The translations under genes were made by a program, and so were the position numbers. Below, piece by piece: positions 54,461 to 63,367 of a DNA stretch of 64,000 nt. Origin of the DNA: Tepidisphaeraceae bacterium. Its GTDB lineage: Bacteria > Planctomycetota > Phycisphaerae > Tepidisphaerales > Tepidisphaeraceae. The notes beneath the pieces are model-generated. The model was given only the letters and a program-made list of their open reading frames with translations. It was not told the origin of the DNA and ran no database searches. The stretch lies in the NCBI GenBank assembly GCA_035998445.1, contig DASYHQ010000039.1, positions 1 to 64,000 of the forward strand, read 5' to 3'. The stretch's first letter is position 1. The number at the start of each line of letters is the position of its first letter.

Positions 54461-55630
54461 ATGACCGACACCCCCGCTACCGACCTTCCGCTCCTCCCCC
54501 GCCGCCGGTTCAACGTGGGGTCGATCCTCGGCACATTGGGCCCGTTGGTGGCCCTCATCGTCATCATCATCGTCACCGCGATCCTCGAGCGCTACCTGAC
54601 AGGCGGCAGCCGGTTTCTCACGATCGAGAACCAGCTGAACATCCTGCGGCAGTACTCGTTCGTCGGCATCGTGGCGCTGGGGATGACGTTCGTCATCATC
54701 AGTGGCGGCATTGATCTATCCGTCGGCTCGATCGTCGCGTTCGCCGGTGGGCTGGGCATCTGGACGATGAACACCGCGCTCACCGCCAGCACGATCATGA
54801 AGGCGCACGGGCGCGCGATCGAGCGCGAGATGGATTCGCCCTACTCGCCATTCCGCCTCTGGCTGGCGCAAACCTTCTCCGATCGCGGCCTGGCCGAGAG
54901 TGAGTCGACCGCTGTCTGGATCGCCGTGGTTACCGTGCTTCTGGCGGGCATGCTCGCGGGGCTGATCAACGGGCTGCTGATCGCAAAGGGCAAACTGGCA
55001 CCCTTTATCGCCACGCTCGGTGGGTTCGCGGCTTACCGCTCGTTGGCGCTGGCGATGGCGGATGGTGGAGAGTATCGCTCCAGCAGTTCAAAGCTGTTCC
55101 CCATCCTGGGCACGAAGGGCATCGAGGTGCCGTGGATCGAACTGGGGCCCAACCGCGTGATGACGCTGCCGTGGTCGGTCATCATCTTCTTCGGCCTGGC
55201 GATCGTGCTCTCGATCGTGCTGAACCGCACGCGCTACGGTAGATACGTGTACGCCGTCGGCAACAACGAGCGCGCCGCGCGCTACTCGGCCATCGCGGTC
55301 GACCGGATCAAGATCATCACTTACACGCTGATCGGCGCAACGTGCGGTTTATCGGCGATGCTGCTCAGCAGCCGGATGAACAGCGTCGCCAGCAGCACGA
55401 CCGGCCAGCAGTACGAGCTGGACGCCATCGCCGCCGTCGTGATCGGTGGCACGCGCATGACCGGCGGCGCCGGCAGCATCTGGGGCACCGTCATCGGCGT
55501 CCTCATCCTCGGCGAGATCGGCAACATGTTGAACTTCCTCCAGGTGTCGCCTTACCTGCAGGGGTTGGTGAAGGGCGTCATCATCATCGCTGCGGTGCTC
55601 GTGCAGCGCGTGGGCCGGAAGACGGCTTAA
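54461..55630 (+). CDS. sugar ABC transporter permease (RbsC type)
   Basis: A 389-residue membrane protein with about 9-10 helices. Family segments: GMTFVIISGGIDLSVGSIVAF near 75, GLINGLLIAKGKLAPFIATLGGFAAYRSLALA near 170 and TGQQYELDAIAAVVIGGTRMTGGAGSIWGTVIGVLIL near 330. The middle loop (about residues 105-150) is longer than in RbsC. It pairs with the preceding ATPase. No periplasmic sugar-binding protein gene is adjacent, so that component must be encoded elsewhere. Confidence 0.9.
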   Translation: MTDTPATDLPLLPRRRFNVGSILGTLGPLVALIVIIIVTAILERYLTGGSRFLTIENQLNILRQYSFVGIVALGMTFVIISGGIDLSVGSIVAFAGGLGIWTMNTALTASTIMKAHGRAIEREMDSPYSPFRLWLAQTFSDRGLAESESTAVWIAVVTVLLAGMLAGLINGLLIAKGKLAPFIATLGGFAAYRSLALAMADGGEYRSSSSKLFPILGTKGIEVPWIELGPNRVMTLPWSVIIFFGLAIVLSIVLNRTRYGRYVYAVGNNERAARYSAIAVDRIKIITYTLIGATCGLSAMLLSSRMNSVASSTTGQQYELDAIAAVVIGGTRMTGGAGSIWGTVIGVLILGEIGNMLNFLQVSPYLQGLVKGVIIIAAVLVQRVGRKTA

Positions 55631-55710
55631 CGTTCGAAATCCCAAGCCCCAATGCCAAGCAAATGACCAAGCACCAAATCCCAATGGGAGTGGTGCGCCC
55701 CGCGACGACT

Positions 55711-55792
55711 CGTCATCCTGAGGTACCCCGAAGGATCTCCCCCCGTATTCGCTTCGAGAAGGAAGAGATCCTTCGGAGTACCTCAGGATGAC
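55711..55792. repeat. palindromic repeat, CGTCATCCTGAGG family
   Basis: CGTCATCCTGAGGTACCCCGAAGGATC and GATCCTTCGGAGTACCTCAGGATGACG are near-perfect arms around a ~28-nt loop. A fragment is at about 49220. Confidence 0.88.
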
Positions 55793-55838
55793 GGGGCCCG
55801 TAAATCAAATGACGCGACACAAGTGAAGTTAAAACCCG

Positions 55839-56387
55839 TTAGCGCGCACCGGCGATCGCCTCGTTCAGCGCCGCAGTCAGCGATTCCAGGTCCCGCTGGC
55901 CGACGAACTTGAAGCCGTTGATGAAGAAGCTGGGCGTGCCCTTCACGCCGCTCTGCAGGCCGCTCTGGTAGTCCCGCCGCACCTTCTTCGAGAACCGCTG
56001 CGATGACAGGTCCGACTGGAACTTGTACACCTCCAGCCCCACGCGCATCGCGTAGTGACTGAGGTCGGCGTCAGCCAGATGGTCCTGCTGCTCGAACAGC
56101 ACGTCGTGCATCTCCCAGAACTTCTGCTGCGCCCCGGCGCTCTCGGCGGCCTGGGCGGCGGCGGAGGCGTGGGGGTGGATGCTGGCGACCGGGAAATGGC
56201 GGTAGACCAACTGCATCCGATCGCCGAAGTCGGCCTGCAGCTGCTTCACGATTGGGAAGGCGCGCCCGCAGTAATCGCACTCGTAGTCGCCGTACCACAG
56301 CAGCGTCGCCGGCGCGTCGGCCGGGCCCTGCGTGTGGTCCTGGGGTTCGATGGGGAGGACCAGCGCGATGTTCGGGTCGATCAGCAT
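55839..56387 (-). CDS. DsbA-family thioredoxin-like protein
   Basis: A 182-residue protein with the active-site C37-D-Y-C40 in YGDYECDYCGRAFP and the cis-Pro region near KGTPSFFINGFKF. The helical insertion matches DsbA/NhaA-associated types. There is no signal peptide, so it probably works in the cytoplasm as a disulfide oxidoreductase or isomerase. It lies just downstream of smc on the same strand, separated by a palindromic repeat. The partner protein is unknown. Confidence 0.85.
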   Translation of the reverse strand: MLIDPNIALVLPIEPQDHTQGPADAPATLLWYGDYECDYCGRAFPIVKQLQADFGDRMQLVYRHFPVASIHPHASAAAQAAESAGAQQKFWEMHDVLFEQQDHLADADLSHYAMRVGLEVYKFQSDLSSQRFSKKVRRDYQSGLQSGVKGTPSFFINGFKFVGQRDLESLTAALNEAIAGAR

Positions 56388-56449
56388 AGTGGCCGATTGT
56401 ATGCCGGGCGGGCTCGATTGGCGTGGATGGCGGTATGCCCCTTTCCGGC

Positions 56450-56562
56450 CCCTCTCCCGGTACTCCGGGGGAGGCTGGGTGGGGGTGATTGTTCCTCCGA
56501 GAACCGTCAGCAGTTCGAATGCACCCCCACCCTAACCCTCCCCCGGAGTACCGGTAGAGGGG
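56450..56562. repeat. palindromic repeat, CCCTCTCCCGG family
   Basis: CCCCTCTCCCGGTACTCCGG...CCGGAGTACCGGTAGAGGGG with inner GGTGGGGGTG/CACCCCCACC arms. Same family as 8752-8865. Confidence 0.88.
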
Positions 56563-56570
56563 ACCGGAGC

Positions 56571-59500
56571 CTACACCGTCGCCAGTTCTGCATCGGCATC
56601 GGCGCTGATTCGGCCGTGGCTGTCCACCTGGTCGAACTTCACGGCCACGCGCTTGCTCACGCCCTGCTCCTGCATCGTCACGCCGTACAGCGTGTCGGCG
56701 ATCTGCATCGTGCGCTTGCTGTGCGTAATGACGATGAACTGGCTGCGGTCCAGGAACTCCTGCACGATCAGGTTGAATCGCCCGTTGTTCGCCTCGTCCA
56801 GCGCAGCGTCCACTTCGTCCAGAATGCAGAACGGACTCGGCTTGCTCTTGAAGATGCTCATTAGCAGCGCGATGCACGTCATCGTCTTCTCGCCGCCCGA
56901 CAGCTGGCTGATCGTCACCGGCTTCTTGCCCGGCGGATGGGCGAGGATTTCGATGCCGGCATCCAGCGGGTCGATGCGCTTCATGATCGGCAGCTGCGTC
57001 TGACCGTCCGGCCCAATCGTGGCGGCGTGACCGGCGCGGTCCTCGATCTCCGTCTCCAGCACGATGTCGGCCTTACCCCCGCCGAACAGCTTGCGGAACA
57101 TCGCCTGGAAGTGCCCGCGGACGGTGTTGAACGTCTCCTCGAACCGCTTGCTGGATTCCTTGTTGATCTCGTCGATCAACTGTTCCAGCTGCCGCTTGCT
57201 GTCGGTTAAATCCGTGATCTGCGTCGCCAGGAACTTCTCGCGCGTCTCCAGCTCTTCCAGTTCGCTCAGCGAGTCCAGATTCACGTTGCCCAGCCGTTGG
57301 ATCTTCTCCTTCAGCTCCTTGATCTCGCCAGCCACCGCGGCCCAATCCATGTCCTCGGCCTTGTACCCTTCGCCGCCTTCCTCGCTCAGGCTGGCGTACT
57401 TGGCGGGCAGATCGAGTTGAAGTTCCTCAAGCGTGCGGGCGACCAGCGATTCCAGTCGCACGCGCTGCTCGCCGGCCTTCATCTGAAGGGAATGCAGTTC
57501 CCCTTCGATGCTGGCATGCTCGCCGCGCAGCGACTCGACCTGACCGCTCAGTTCCCGCACGGCGTCGCCGACGGTCTTCACCCGCTCGGTCAGCACGGCG
57601 ATCTGCTCGGTCAGCTCGTTCTGATTCTGCGTGAGCGCGGCCTGCGCCTGTTGCGCCGCCTGCAGTTCGTTTTGCACCTGCGGCTGGCGCACGACGACGT
57701 TGGCGACGCTCTTGGTCACGCGTTCCAACTGCTGCGTGAACTCGGCTACGTTCGACGTCAGCCGTTGCACCTGCTCGCGGCTGTTCAACTGCTTTTCCTG
57801 CACCTTGCCGAGCGCGACGCGAACCGTCGTCAGTTCCTCGTTGGCCGCCCGCAGCTGCTCAACGATGGTCCGCTGGCGGTCGGCCGATTCGTCGACGAAC
57901 TTCTGCGAATCGGCCTGTTTGCCGTCCCACAGTTGCCGTTGTTCGATTAGCGTCACTTCCTCGGTCTTCAGCTTGCCGGTCTGGTCGAGCATGGTCTGCA
58001 GCTCGCGATCCAGCAGCGGCTGCTCGCGCTTCAGCGCCATCTGCTTATCGTTGTTCTGCGACAGCAGGCTATTGATCTCCACCTTCTGCGTGTTGGCGGC
58101 GTACAGCGCGGTGCGCAGGCTGTTCTGCTCTTCCTCCATCGCCTTGGCCGACGCGTTGCCCTCGGTCAGCTGGGCCGACAACGACGCGATGCGCGCATCG
58201 ACCTCGGCAATTTGCTGATCCAGCGCGTCCAGCTCCGCGTGACGCGACAGCAGCCCCATGGCGGCCGTCAGCGGACCGGCGCGAAGCGTGCCGTCGGACT
58301 CGATCACCTCGCCCAGCTTCGTGACGTACCGCCACCCCGCCGGGCCGACGTTGTGCAGATCGGCGGCGGTGGTGAGGTCGTCGACGATCACCGTCTTACC
58401 AAGCAGGTGCTGAGCGACCGCGATACACTCGGCGTCGCAGCGGACGAGGTCGATCGCCAGGCGGATGCGGTGCGGGTGTTGGTTCCAGTCGTAGGCGTCC
58501 ACCGCATTGGCCGTGGCATGGGCGTCTCGCCCATGCGGGTCAGCAGGCGAAGATATTTGATTTAGGCCGATCGCCTCGGACTCGCCGCCCGTTTGAATAT
58601 AATCTTTCTGATTCTCCACACGCATGGGCGAGACGCCCATGCCACGGTGAAGAGCGTCCGCGGAGACGATGCTCACGCGGCCTTCCAGCGTCGCCAGCGT
58701 ATCGCCGGCGGCGTAGGCGAGGGTGGCGGTGTCGGCGACGAGCAGTTGGTCGCGGCCGTCCAAGGCGGCTTCGATCACGTGCGCGTGTTCGACGTCCACG
58801 CGCAACACGTCGGCCACCAACCCGCGGATGAACGGGAACTTCGTCTCACGCTGCCGCAGGACGGCCTTTACGCCTTCGCTCACGCCCTCGCGCTTGGCTT
58901 CCAGATCCTTCAAAACCTTTTGGCGCGAAAGCAGCCCGCTGCGATGTTCGCGGGCGGCGCCGAGCTGTTCGCTCGTCTGGCGGATCTGCGTGCCCAGGGC
59001 GGCGGCGTCGTTCTTCTTCGCCTCGATCTGGCGCTGCCGGTCGGCGATCTCGTCCAGCGCCACCGTCAGCTTCAGCGCCGCGGCGCTGCGCTGCACTTCC
59101 AGCGTCTCCAGGTCCCCCACCACCGTCCGGCGGCGCTCGGCGAGGCGCATCTGCTGGTTGGCGATGTTGCGACGCTCGATCTCGATCGCGCCAAGTCGGC
59201 TGTTCGTCTGCGCAAGCTTGCGCATTGCGTCGAGGATGGCCGCCTTGTGCTGCTCGACCTCTTTGTTCAGCTGGTTCTGTTGCAGCTGACCATCGCGGAA
59301 GGCCTGCTGGCGTTCGTCGATGTGCTTGCGGTGCTCGTCGAGCTGCTTCGTCAGCGTCTCAAGCATGCCCTGTTCGGTCTGCAGCGATGCCTGGGCCGAT
59401 TCCAGCCGTTTGGCGATCTCGGCCTTGTCGCGTTCGAACGACGCCAGCTGATCGGCGATCTGCTGCAGCTGTTGCTGGGCGTAACCCTGCCGCTGCTTGG

Positions 59501-60413
59501 CCGACTGCATCTGGGCCTTGGCCTGCACCAGTTCGTATTCCAGCTGCTGCTTGCGCTGCGTGTGCACCTCTAGGTCTTCGCGCTGCGCGGCCGCGGCGTT
59601 CTGGGCCTTTTGCAGGTCGCCGGTGGTGTCGTCTAGGTTGAACTGCGTATCTTCGAGCCGCTTCTCCAGCTCGTCCAGCCGGCCCTTGAAGGTGTGGTAC
59701 TCCTGCAGCGAGTACATCAGCCGCAGTTCGCTTAAGCGCTCGAAGTATTCCTGATAGTTGCGCGCCTTGCCGGCGGCGATCTTCACGCTGCGGAGGCGCT
59801 TTTCGACTTCCTCGACAATGTCGGTGACGCGGGCGAGGTTCTGGTCGACCTTTTCCAGCTTGCGCTGGGCTTCCTTCTTCTTCTGCTTGAACTTGGAGAT
59901 GCCGGCCGCCTCTTCGAAGATCAGGCGGCGTTCTTCGGGGTTGGCTTCCAGCAGGGCCGACACGCGGCCCTGTTCGATCACGCTGTAGGCATCGACGCCG
60001 ACGCCGGTGTCGAGGAACAGCTCGCGAATGTCCTTCAGGCGCGACGACGAGTTGTTCAGGTGATACTCACTGGAACTGTCGCGGAAGAGGCGGCGACCGA
60101 CGGCGACCTCGTCGACGTCGAGGTTCAGCGTGCGCTTGCCGTCCTCCTTGATCGGGTTCTCGAAGACGAGCGTGACCTCGGCCATGCCGGCGGGCTTGCG
60201 GCCACCGGAGCCGTTGAAGATCACGTCCATCATCGCGTCGCCGCGCAGGCTCTTGGCGCTCTGTTCGCCGAGCACCCACTTGAAGGCGTCGACGACGTTG
60301 CTCTTGCCGCACCCGTTGGGCCCGACGATGCCGGTGATCGGCGCGTCGAACACGAACTCGGTGCGGTCGGCGAAGCTCTTGAACCCCTGGACGATCAGCT
60401 TTTTCAGGCGCAC
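56571..60413 (-). CDS. smc: chromosome-condensation protein SMC with in-frame repeat insertion in the hinge
   Basis: A 1280-residue SMC ATPase that shapes and segregates the chromosome. N-terminal GPNGCGKSN (Walker A) near 33-41, two long coiled coils, a hinge at about 510-690, and a C-terminal head with LSGGEKTMTCIAL and ILDEVDAALDEAN. GTG 60413 is the start because GGAGG stands 7-8 nt before it and VRLKKLIVQGFKSF is the conserved N-terminus. The extra upstream codons come from a palindromic repeat. Residues about 589-634 (HRGMGVSPM...HGRDAHATA) are encoded by a palindromic repeat inserted in the hinge (58511-58647) and are absent from typical SMC proteins. No scpA or scpB is in the window. 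Confidence 0.95.
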   Translation of the reverse strand: MRLKKLIVQGFKSFADRTEFVFDAPITGIVGPNGCGKSNVVDAFKWVLGEQSAKSLRGDAMMDVIFNGSGGRKPAGMAEVTLVFENPIKEDGKRTLNLDVDEVAVGRRLFRDSSSEYHLNNSSSRLKDIRELFLDTGVGVDAYSVIEQGRVSALLEANPEERRLIFEEAAGISKFKQKKKEAQRKLEKVDQNLARVTDIVEEVEKRLRSVKIAAGKARNYQEYFERLSELRLMYSLQEYHTFKGRLDELEKRLEDTQFNLDDTTGDLQKAQNAAAAQREDLEVHTQRKQQLEYELVQAKAQMQSAKQRQGYAQQQLQQIADQLASFERDKAEIAKRLESAQASLQTEQGMLETLTKQLDEHRKHIDERQQAFRDGQLQQNQLNKEVEQHKAAILDAMRKLAQTNSRLGAIEIERRNIANQQMRLAERRRTVVGDLETLEVQRSAAALKLTVALDEIADRQRQIEAKKNDAAALGTQIRQTSEQLGAAREHRSGLLSRQKVLKDLEAKREGVSEGVKAVLRQRETKFPFIRGLVADVLRVDVEHAHVIEAALDGRDQLLVADTATLAYAAGDTLATLEGRVSIVSADALHRGMGVSPMRVENQKDYIQTGGESEAIGLNQISSPADPHGRDAHATANAVDAYDWNQHPHRIRLAIDLVRCDAECIAVAQHLLGKTVIVDDLTTAADLHNVGPAGWRYVTKLGEVIESDGTLRAGPLTAAMGLLSRHAELDALDQQIAEVDARIASLSAQLTEGNASAKAMEEEQNSLRTALYAANTQKVEINSLLSQNNDKQMALKREQPLLDRELQTMLDQTGKLKTEEVTLIEQRQLWDGKQADSQKFVDESADRQRTIVEQLRAANEELTTVRVALGKVQEKQLNSREQVQRLTSNVAEFTQQLERVTKSVANVVVRQPQVQNELQAAQQAQAALTQNQNELTEQIAVLTERVKTVGDAVRELSGQVESLRGEHASIEGELHSLQMKAGEQRVRLESLVARTLEELQLDLPAKYASLSEEGGEGYKAEDMDWAAVAGEIKELKEKIQRLGNVNLDSLSELEELETREKFLATQITDLTDSKRQLEQLIDEINKESSKRFEETFNTVRGHFQAMFRKLFGGGKADIVLETEIEDRAGHAATIGPDGQTQLPIMKRIDPLDAGIEILAHPPGKKPVTISQLSGGEKTMTCIALLMSIFKSKPSPFCILDEVDAALDEANNGRFNLIVQEFLDRSQFIVITHSKRTMQIADTLYGVTMQEQGVSKRVAVKFDQVDSHGRISADADAELATV
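58511..58647. repeat. GGCATGGGCG palindromic element inside smc
   Basis: Perfect 27-bp terminal inverted repeats (CCGTGGCATGGGCGTCTCGC and its complement) flank ~83 bp of less GC-rich sequence. Each arm is itself a hairpin. The reading frame stays open through the whole element. The arms occur alone at 30187-30223 and 33871-33891. Confidence 0.92.
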
Positions 60414-60435
60414 TGCGGCAGCCTCCGTGCTTGTG

Positions 60436-60532
60436 GATTGCCGATTTGCGATTTGCGATTGCCGATTAGCAAGCAAGGCCACGATGACGTGCCTACGCCT
60501 TCAATCGCAAATCGAAAATCGCAAATCGGCAG
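60436..60532. repeat. palindromic repeat, GATTTGCGATT family
   Basis: GATTGCCGATTTGCGATTTG and complementary CGAAAATCGCAAATCGGC arms; second member of the family at 10456-10560. Both copies sit directly upstream of a minus-strand start codon or stop. Confidence 0.86.
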
Positions 60533-60538
60533 TTCCCC

Positions 60539-62431
60539 CTACTCTCCGGCCGCCCGAGGTTCCTCGGCGGCGTCGACCTGGGGTCGACCGGTGCCGGGGA
60601 TGGCCGGGGCAGCGTAAATCGCGTCTTCGAATGCTTCGGATTCCTGCAGCACAAACGCGGTCTTCATCCGCGTGACCTGCGGTTGGCCGGTGGTGACGGC
60701 GCCCGCGTCCGGGCGGCTGATGACGCCGGCGCTGATCAGCTTCTGGTCGGCCATGCCCTGCACGAGCGCCACGATCTCGGCGTAGCCGAAGTTGAAGCGC
60801 CGCTCGCCGGTCGGTCCCTCGCCACCCAGCCGGGCGATGACCTCGGCGACGTCGGGCCGGCTTTCGACCTTCAGTGGCTGGCCGATGTCACGGCCGCGGT
60901 AGAACAGGTTGACGAACTTGTTCGCCTGGTCCGACGACACCTGAAACTCGCCGTTGAGGGCCGTGAAGATCATCGGCAGGTCGAGCGACAAGCGGTGGCC
61001 GAACAGCGCGATGCGCGGGATGCCGCCGCGCGTGGCGTAGATGAGTGGTGGGCCGTCGCTGTCGACGATGTCGAGCACGAACTGCTCGTTGATCACCTTG
61101 CTGTAGATGCTGCCGTCCGCGTTGGCCGCCAGCGTGCGGTAGGCCTCGACGCGCACGTCGTTCTGCTTGCTGTCGAGCAGGTCGCGCAACATCACGTTCA
61201 GCCCCGGCGAAGCGGGAAGTTGGCCGAGCGTTTCGGTGGCGGCCAACTGCATCGGGTGACCTTCGGTCTTGGCGATGCCCAGCAGCGCCTGCGGCGCTGA
61301 GGGATCGCCCAGGAACGCCGCTGCGCGGGCGGCGGCGTAGGTAACCTCAGGCGAGTTCTTCGTCGCGTCCATCAGCGGCACCAGGAACGGCAGCGCCGGC
61401 TGACCAAGCCCTTCGAACGCGTAGCTGATGTTCTTCAACATCGCGCCGGGCTTCACGGCCTCCTCGGCCAGCACGCGCGCCTGCCGTGCGGCGAACTCGG
61501 GCGAGGCGTTGGGGTACAGGTGCTGCACGATGCCGATGAAGTGTTCCCAGTCTGCCTCGTAGGCCTTGGGCACGAAGACGTTGATGATGCCTTCGTCCTG
61601 CGCCTCGGCGACGGTGTACGACGGCACGGTCGAGTTCCGCCGGAAGCGGTCGGCGACGTCCTGGAAGTACATGTTGATGCGGTTCTCGATCTGCCTCGCC
61701 GTGCTGCGCTGCGGCTGGCGCAGCTGCAGGCGGATCGGCCGGTCGATCATGCAGTGCCCACCGGCCAGCACCATGCCGTTGCGCAGGCTGCGCTTGGCGT
61801 TCCCGTTGTCGTCGGCCCGGTCGTTCAACGCGTAGGCGGGATTGACGAACACCGGCCCCTGCGCGCGGGCGTAGACGTTCACCGAGCCGGCGGGGTCGGT
61901 CTCGCGGAGGCCCAGGACGTGCAGATCGGTCTGATAGAGTGCGCCGCGCGCCAGGCTGGTTGCGTCGCTGGACGACAGCGTGTTAACGATGATGTCGAAC
62001 TGCTGCTTCCGCCGGGCGCCGGGCGGGATGAGGCCGCGCACCTCCACGATCGTGAAGCGCGGGTCGTCGAGCGCCCGGTCCGGGTTGATCGCTGACAACG
62101 TCGCCGAGTTGGCGCTGCCGAACCCGTGCCGGAGCATCTCCTTGGCCATGTAGTTTCTGACGGCGGTCGGGTAGGGCCCGCCACCCGTGCGGTCGAGGTT
62201 GGCGATCAGCCCATAGCCACTGACGACGAACGGGCCGATGTCGGCCAGGTTCGTCTTCTGCAGCACCGTGTCCTTCAGGTAGTGCGGCACCTCGCGCACC
62301 GGCAGCGTCTGGTACCGCGAGGCAGGCATCTTTGGCTTATTCTTGTCGCCACCGCAACCGAGAAGCAGCGTGCAGGATAAGCTCGCGACGAGCAACGGCG
62401 ACAGACGGGCGAGTTTGGCACGAGGCGTCAT
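60539..62431 (-). CDS. FlgI-like lipoprotein with HEAT-type repeats
   Basis: A 630-residue lipoprotein: signal peptide with lipobox LLLGC and acceptor Cys26. The N-terminal half (about residues 55-330) resembles the flagellar P-ring protein FlgI (VSGYGLIANLDRTGG; RLQLRQP near 240; INVFVP near 300). The region ~350-470 contains HEAT-like repeats (EVTYAAARAAAFLGDPSAPQALLGIAK), followed by an unassigned C-terminal part. GGAGGAA precedes ATG 62431. No other flagellar gene is present, so it may belong to a different envelope structure. Confidence 0.72.
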   Translation of the reverse strand: MTPRAKLARLSPLLVASLSCTLLLGCGGDKNKPKMPASRYQTLPVREVPHYLKDTVLQKTNLADIGPFVVSGYGLIANLDRTGGGPYPTAVRNYMAKEMLRHGFGSANSATLSAINPDRALDDPRFTIVEVRGLIPPGARRKQQFDIIVNTLSSSDATSLARGALYQTDLHVLGLRETDPAGSVNVYARAQGPVFVNPAYALNDRADDNGNAKRSLRNGMVLAGGHCMIDRPIRLQLRQPQRSTARQIENRINMYFQDVADRFRRNSTVPSYTVAEAQDEGIINVFVPKAYEADWEHFIGIVQHLYPNASPEFAARQARVLAEEAVKPGAMLKNISYAFEGLGQPALPFLVPLMDATKNSPEVTYAAARAAAFLGDPSAPQALLGIAKTEGHPMQLAATETLGQLPASPGLNVMLRDLLDSKQNDVRVEAYRTLAANADGSIYSKVINEQFVLDIVDSDGPPLIYATRGGIPRIALFGHRLSLDLPMIFTALNGEFQVSSDQANKFVNLFYRGRDIGQPLKVESRPDVAEVIARLGGEGPTGERRFNFGYAEIVALVQGMADQKLISAGVISRPDAGAVTTGQPQVTRMKTAFVLQESEAFEDAIYAAPAIPGTGRPQVDAAEEPRAAGE

Positions 62432-62584
62432 GGTGTGTTCCTCCACGGTGGTGCGTCGGGGACGGCTACGGGCAGAATGCGAAAAAATACGACTAAATTC
62501 GCTAAAAATCGGCCTAATTACCGTTCTTACACAGGTGCCCAAACCGCCGTTCCCACCTCACTTAAACAGACGCCGCGGCAGCGC

Positions 62585-63193
62585 TTAGGGTTCGTTCGAT
62601 TCCGCGGCGTCAGCGGCCGGGGCCTTCTTCGCTCGCTTGGCCTTGGCCGGGGCAGGCGCGCCATTGCCGTTCGTGTCCGCGGGTGGTTTGGCCTCGAGGA
62701 ACAACCGGCCCTGCCCTGGCACCTCGTAGCGCATCGCGTCAAGCACGGCCTGCGATTCGCTGACGAGCTCGTCGAGCGTCTTGAACTGCCGGTAAACACT
62801 GGCGAACCGCACGTAGGCCACCTGGTCCACCCGCCTGAGCTTCTCGGCCACCAGTTGCCCGACGGCAGTTGTCGGCACCTCACGGTCGTAGCTGGCGAAG
62901 AGCTCTTCCTCCACCTCGTCCGCAATTCGCAACAGTTCGCTTTCCGGCACGGGGCGCTTGAAGCAGGCCCGTTCGAGGCCGGTCAAAATCTTCTGCCGAT
63001 CCCACGGCGTGCGCCGGCCGTCCTTTTTCACGACGGTTAGTTTGACGTTTTCCTCGATCCGCTCGTACGTCGTGAACCGCTTGGCGCACCCCATGCACTC
63101 GCGGCGCCTGCGGATCGACCGCCCACCATCGCAGGCGCGCGAGTCGATCACCTTCAGGCTCTCCTTGTCGGCATCACAGAAAGGGCAACGCAT
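62585..63193 (-). CDS. nrdR: NrdR repressor of ribonucleotide reductase genes
   Basis: A 202-residue transcription factor. Zinc ribbon C3, C6, C33 and C36 binds DNA; the ATP-cone domain starts at VVKKDGRRTPWDRQKILTGLERACFKRPV (about 53-81). It senses ATP/dATP and represses nrd operons. Relatives are ~150-160 residues; a ~45-residue Pro/Ala/Lys-rich tail is extra here. The start at MRCPFC is fixed by the zinc ribbon. No nrd gene is nearby. Confidence 0.95.
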   Translation of the reverse strand: MRCPFCDADKESLKVIDSRACDGGRSIRRRRECMGCAKRFTTYERIEENVKLTVVKKDGRRTPWDRQKILTGLERACFKRPVPESELLRIADEVEEELFASYDREVPTTAVGQLVAEKLRRVDQVAYVRFASVYRQFKTLDELVSESQAVLDAMRYEVPGQGRLFLEAKPPADTNGNGAPAPAKAKRAKKAPAADAAESNEP

Positions 63194-63367
63194 TACAGCG
63201 GGAAAAGTAACGCTTTTGACGAGGAAAGGCAAAAAATGCCGGTTTGATACATCCTATGGGTGACGCGGGGTGATGCGCCACAGCCCATTGGGTGAATTCG
63301 GCGTGATGAAAGCGAAGGTTTGAACGTACGGCAGGGGCAACACCTGGATCGTCCCTGCGACGCGCCA

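Noticed and set aside
57297-59573. Long plus-strand open frames
   Set aside because: Antisense to smc.
60414-60482. 23-codon N-terminal extension of SMC
   Set aside because: Repeat-encoded (NRQSQIANRQS); the conserved N-terminus starts at GTG 60413 with GGAGG upstream.
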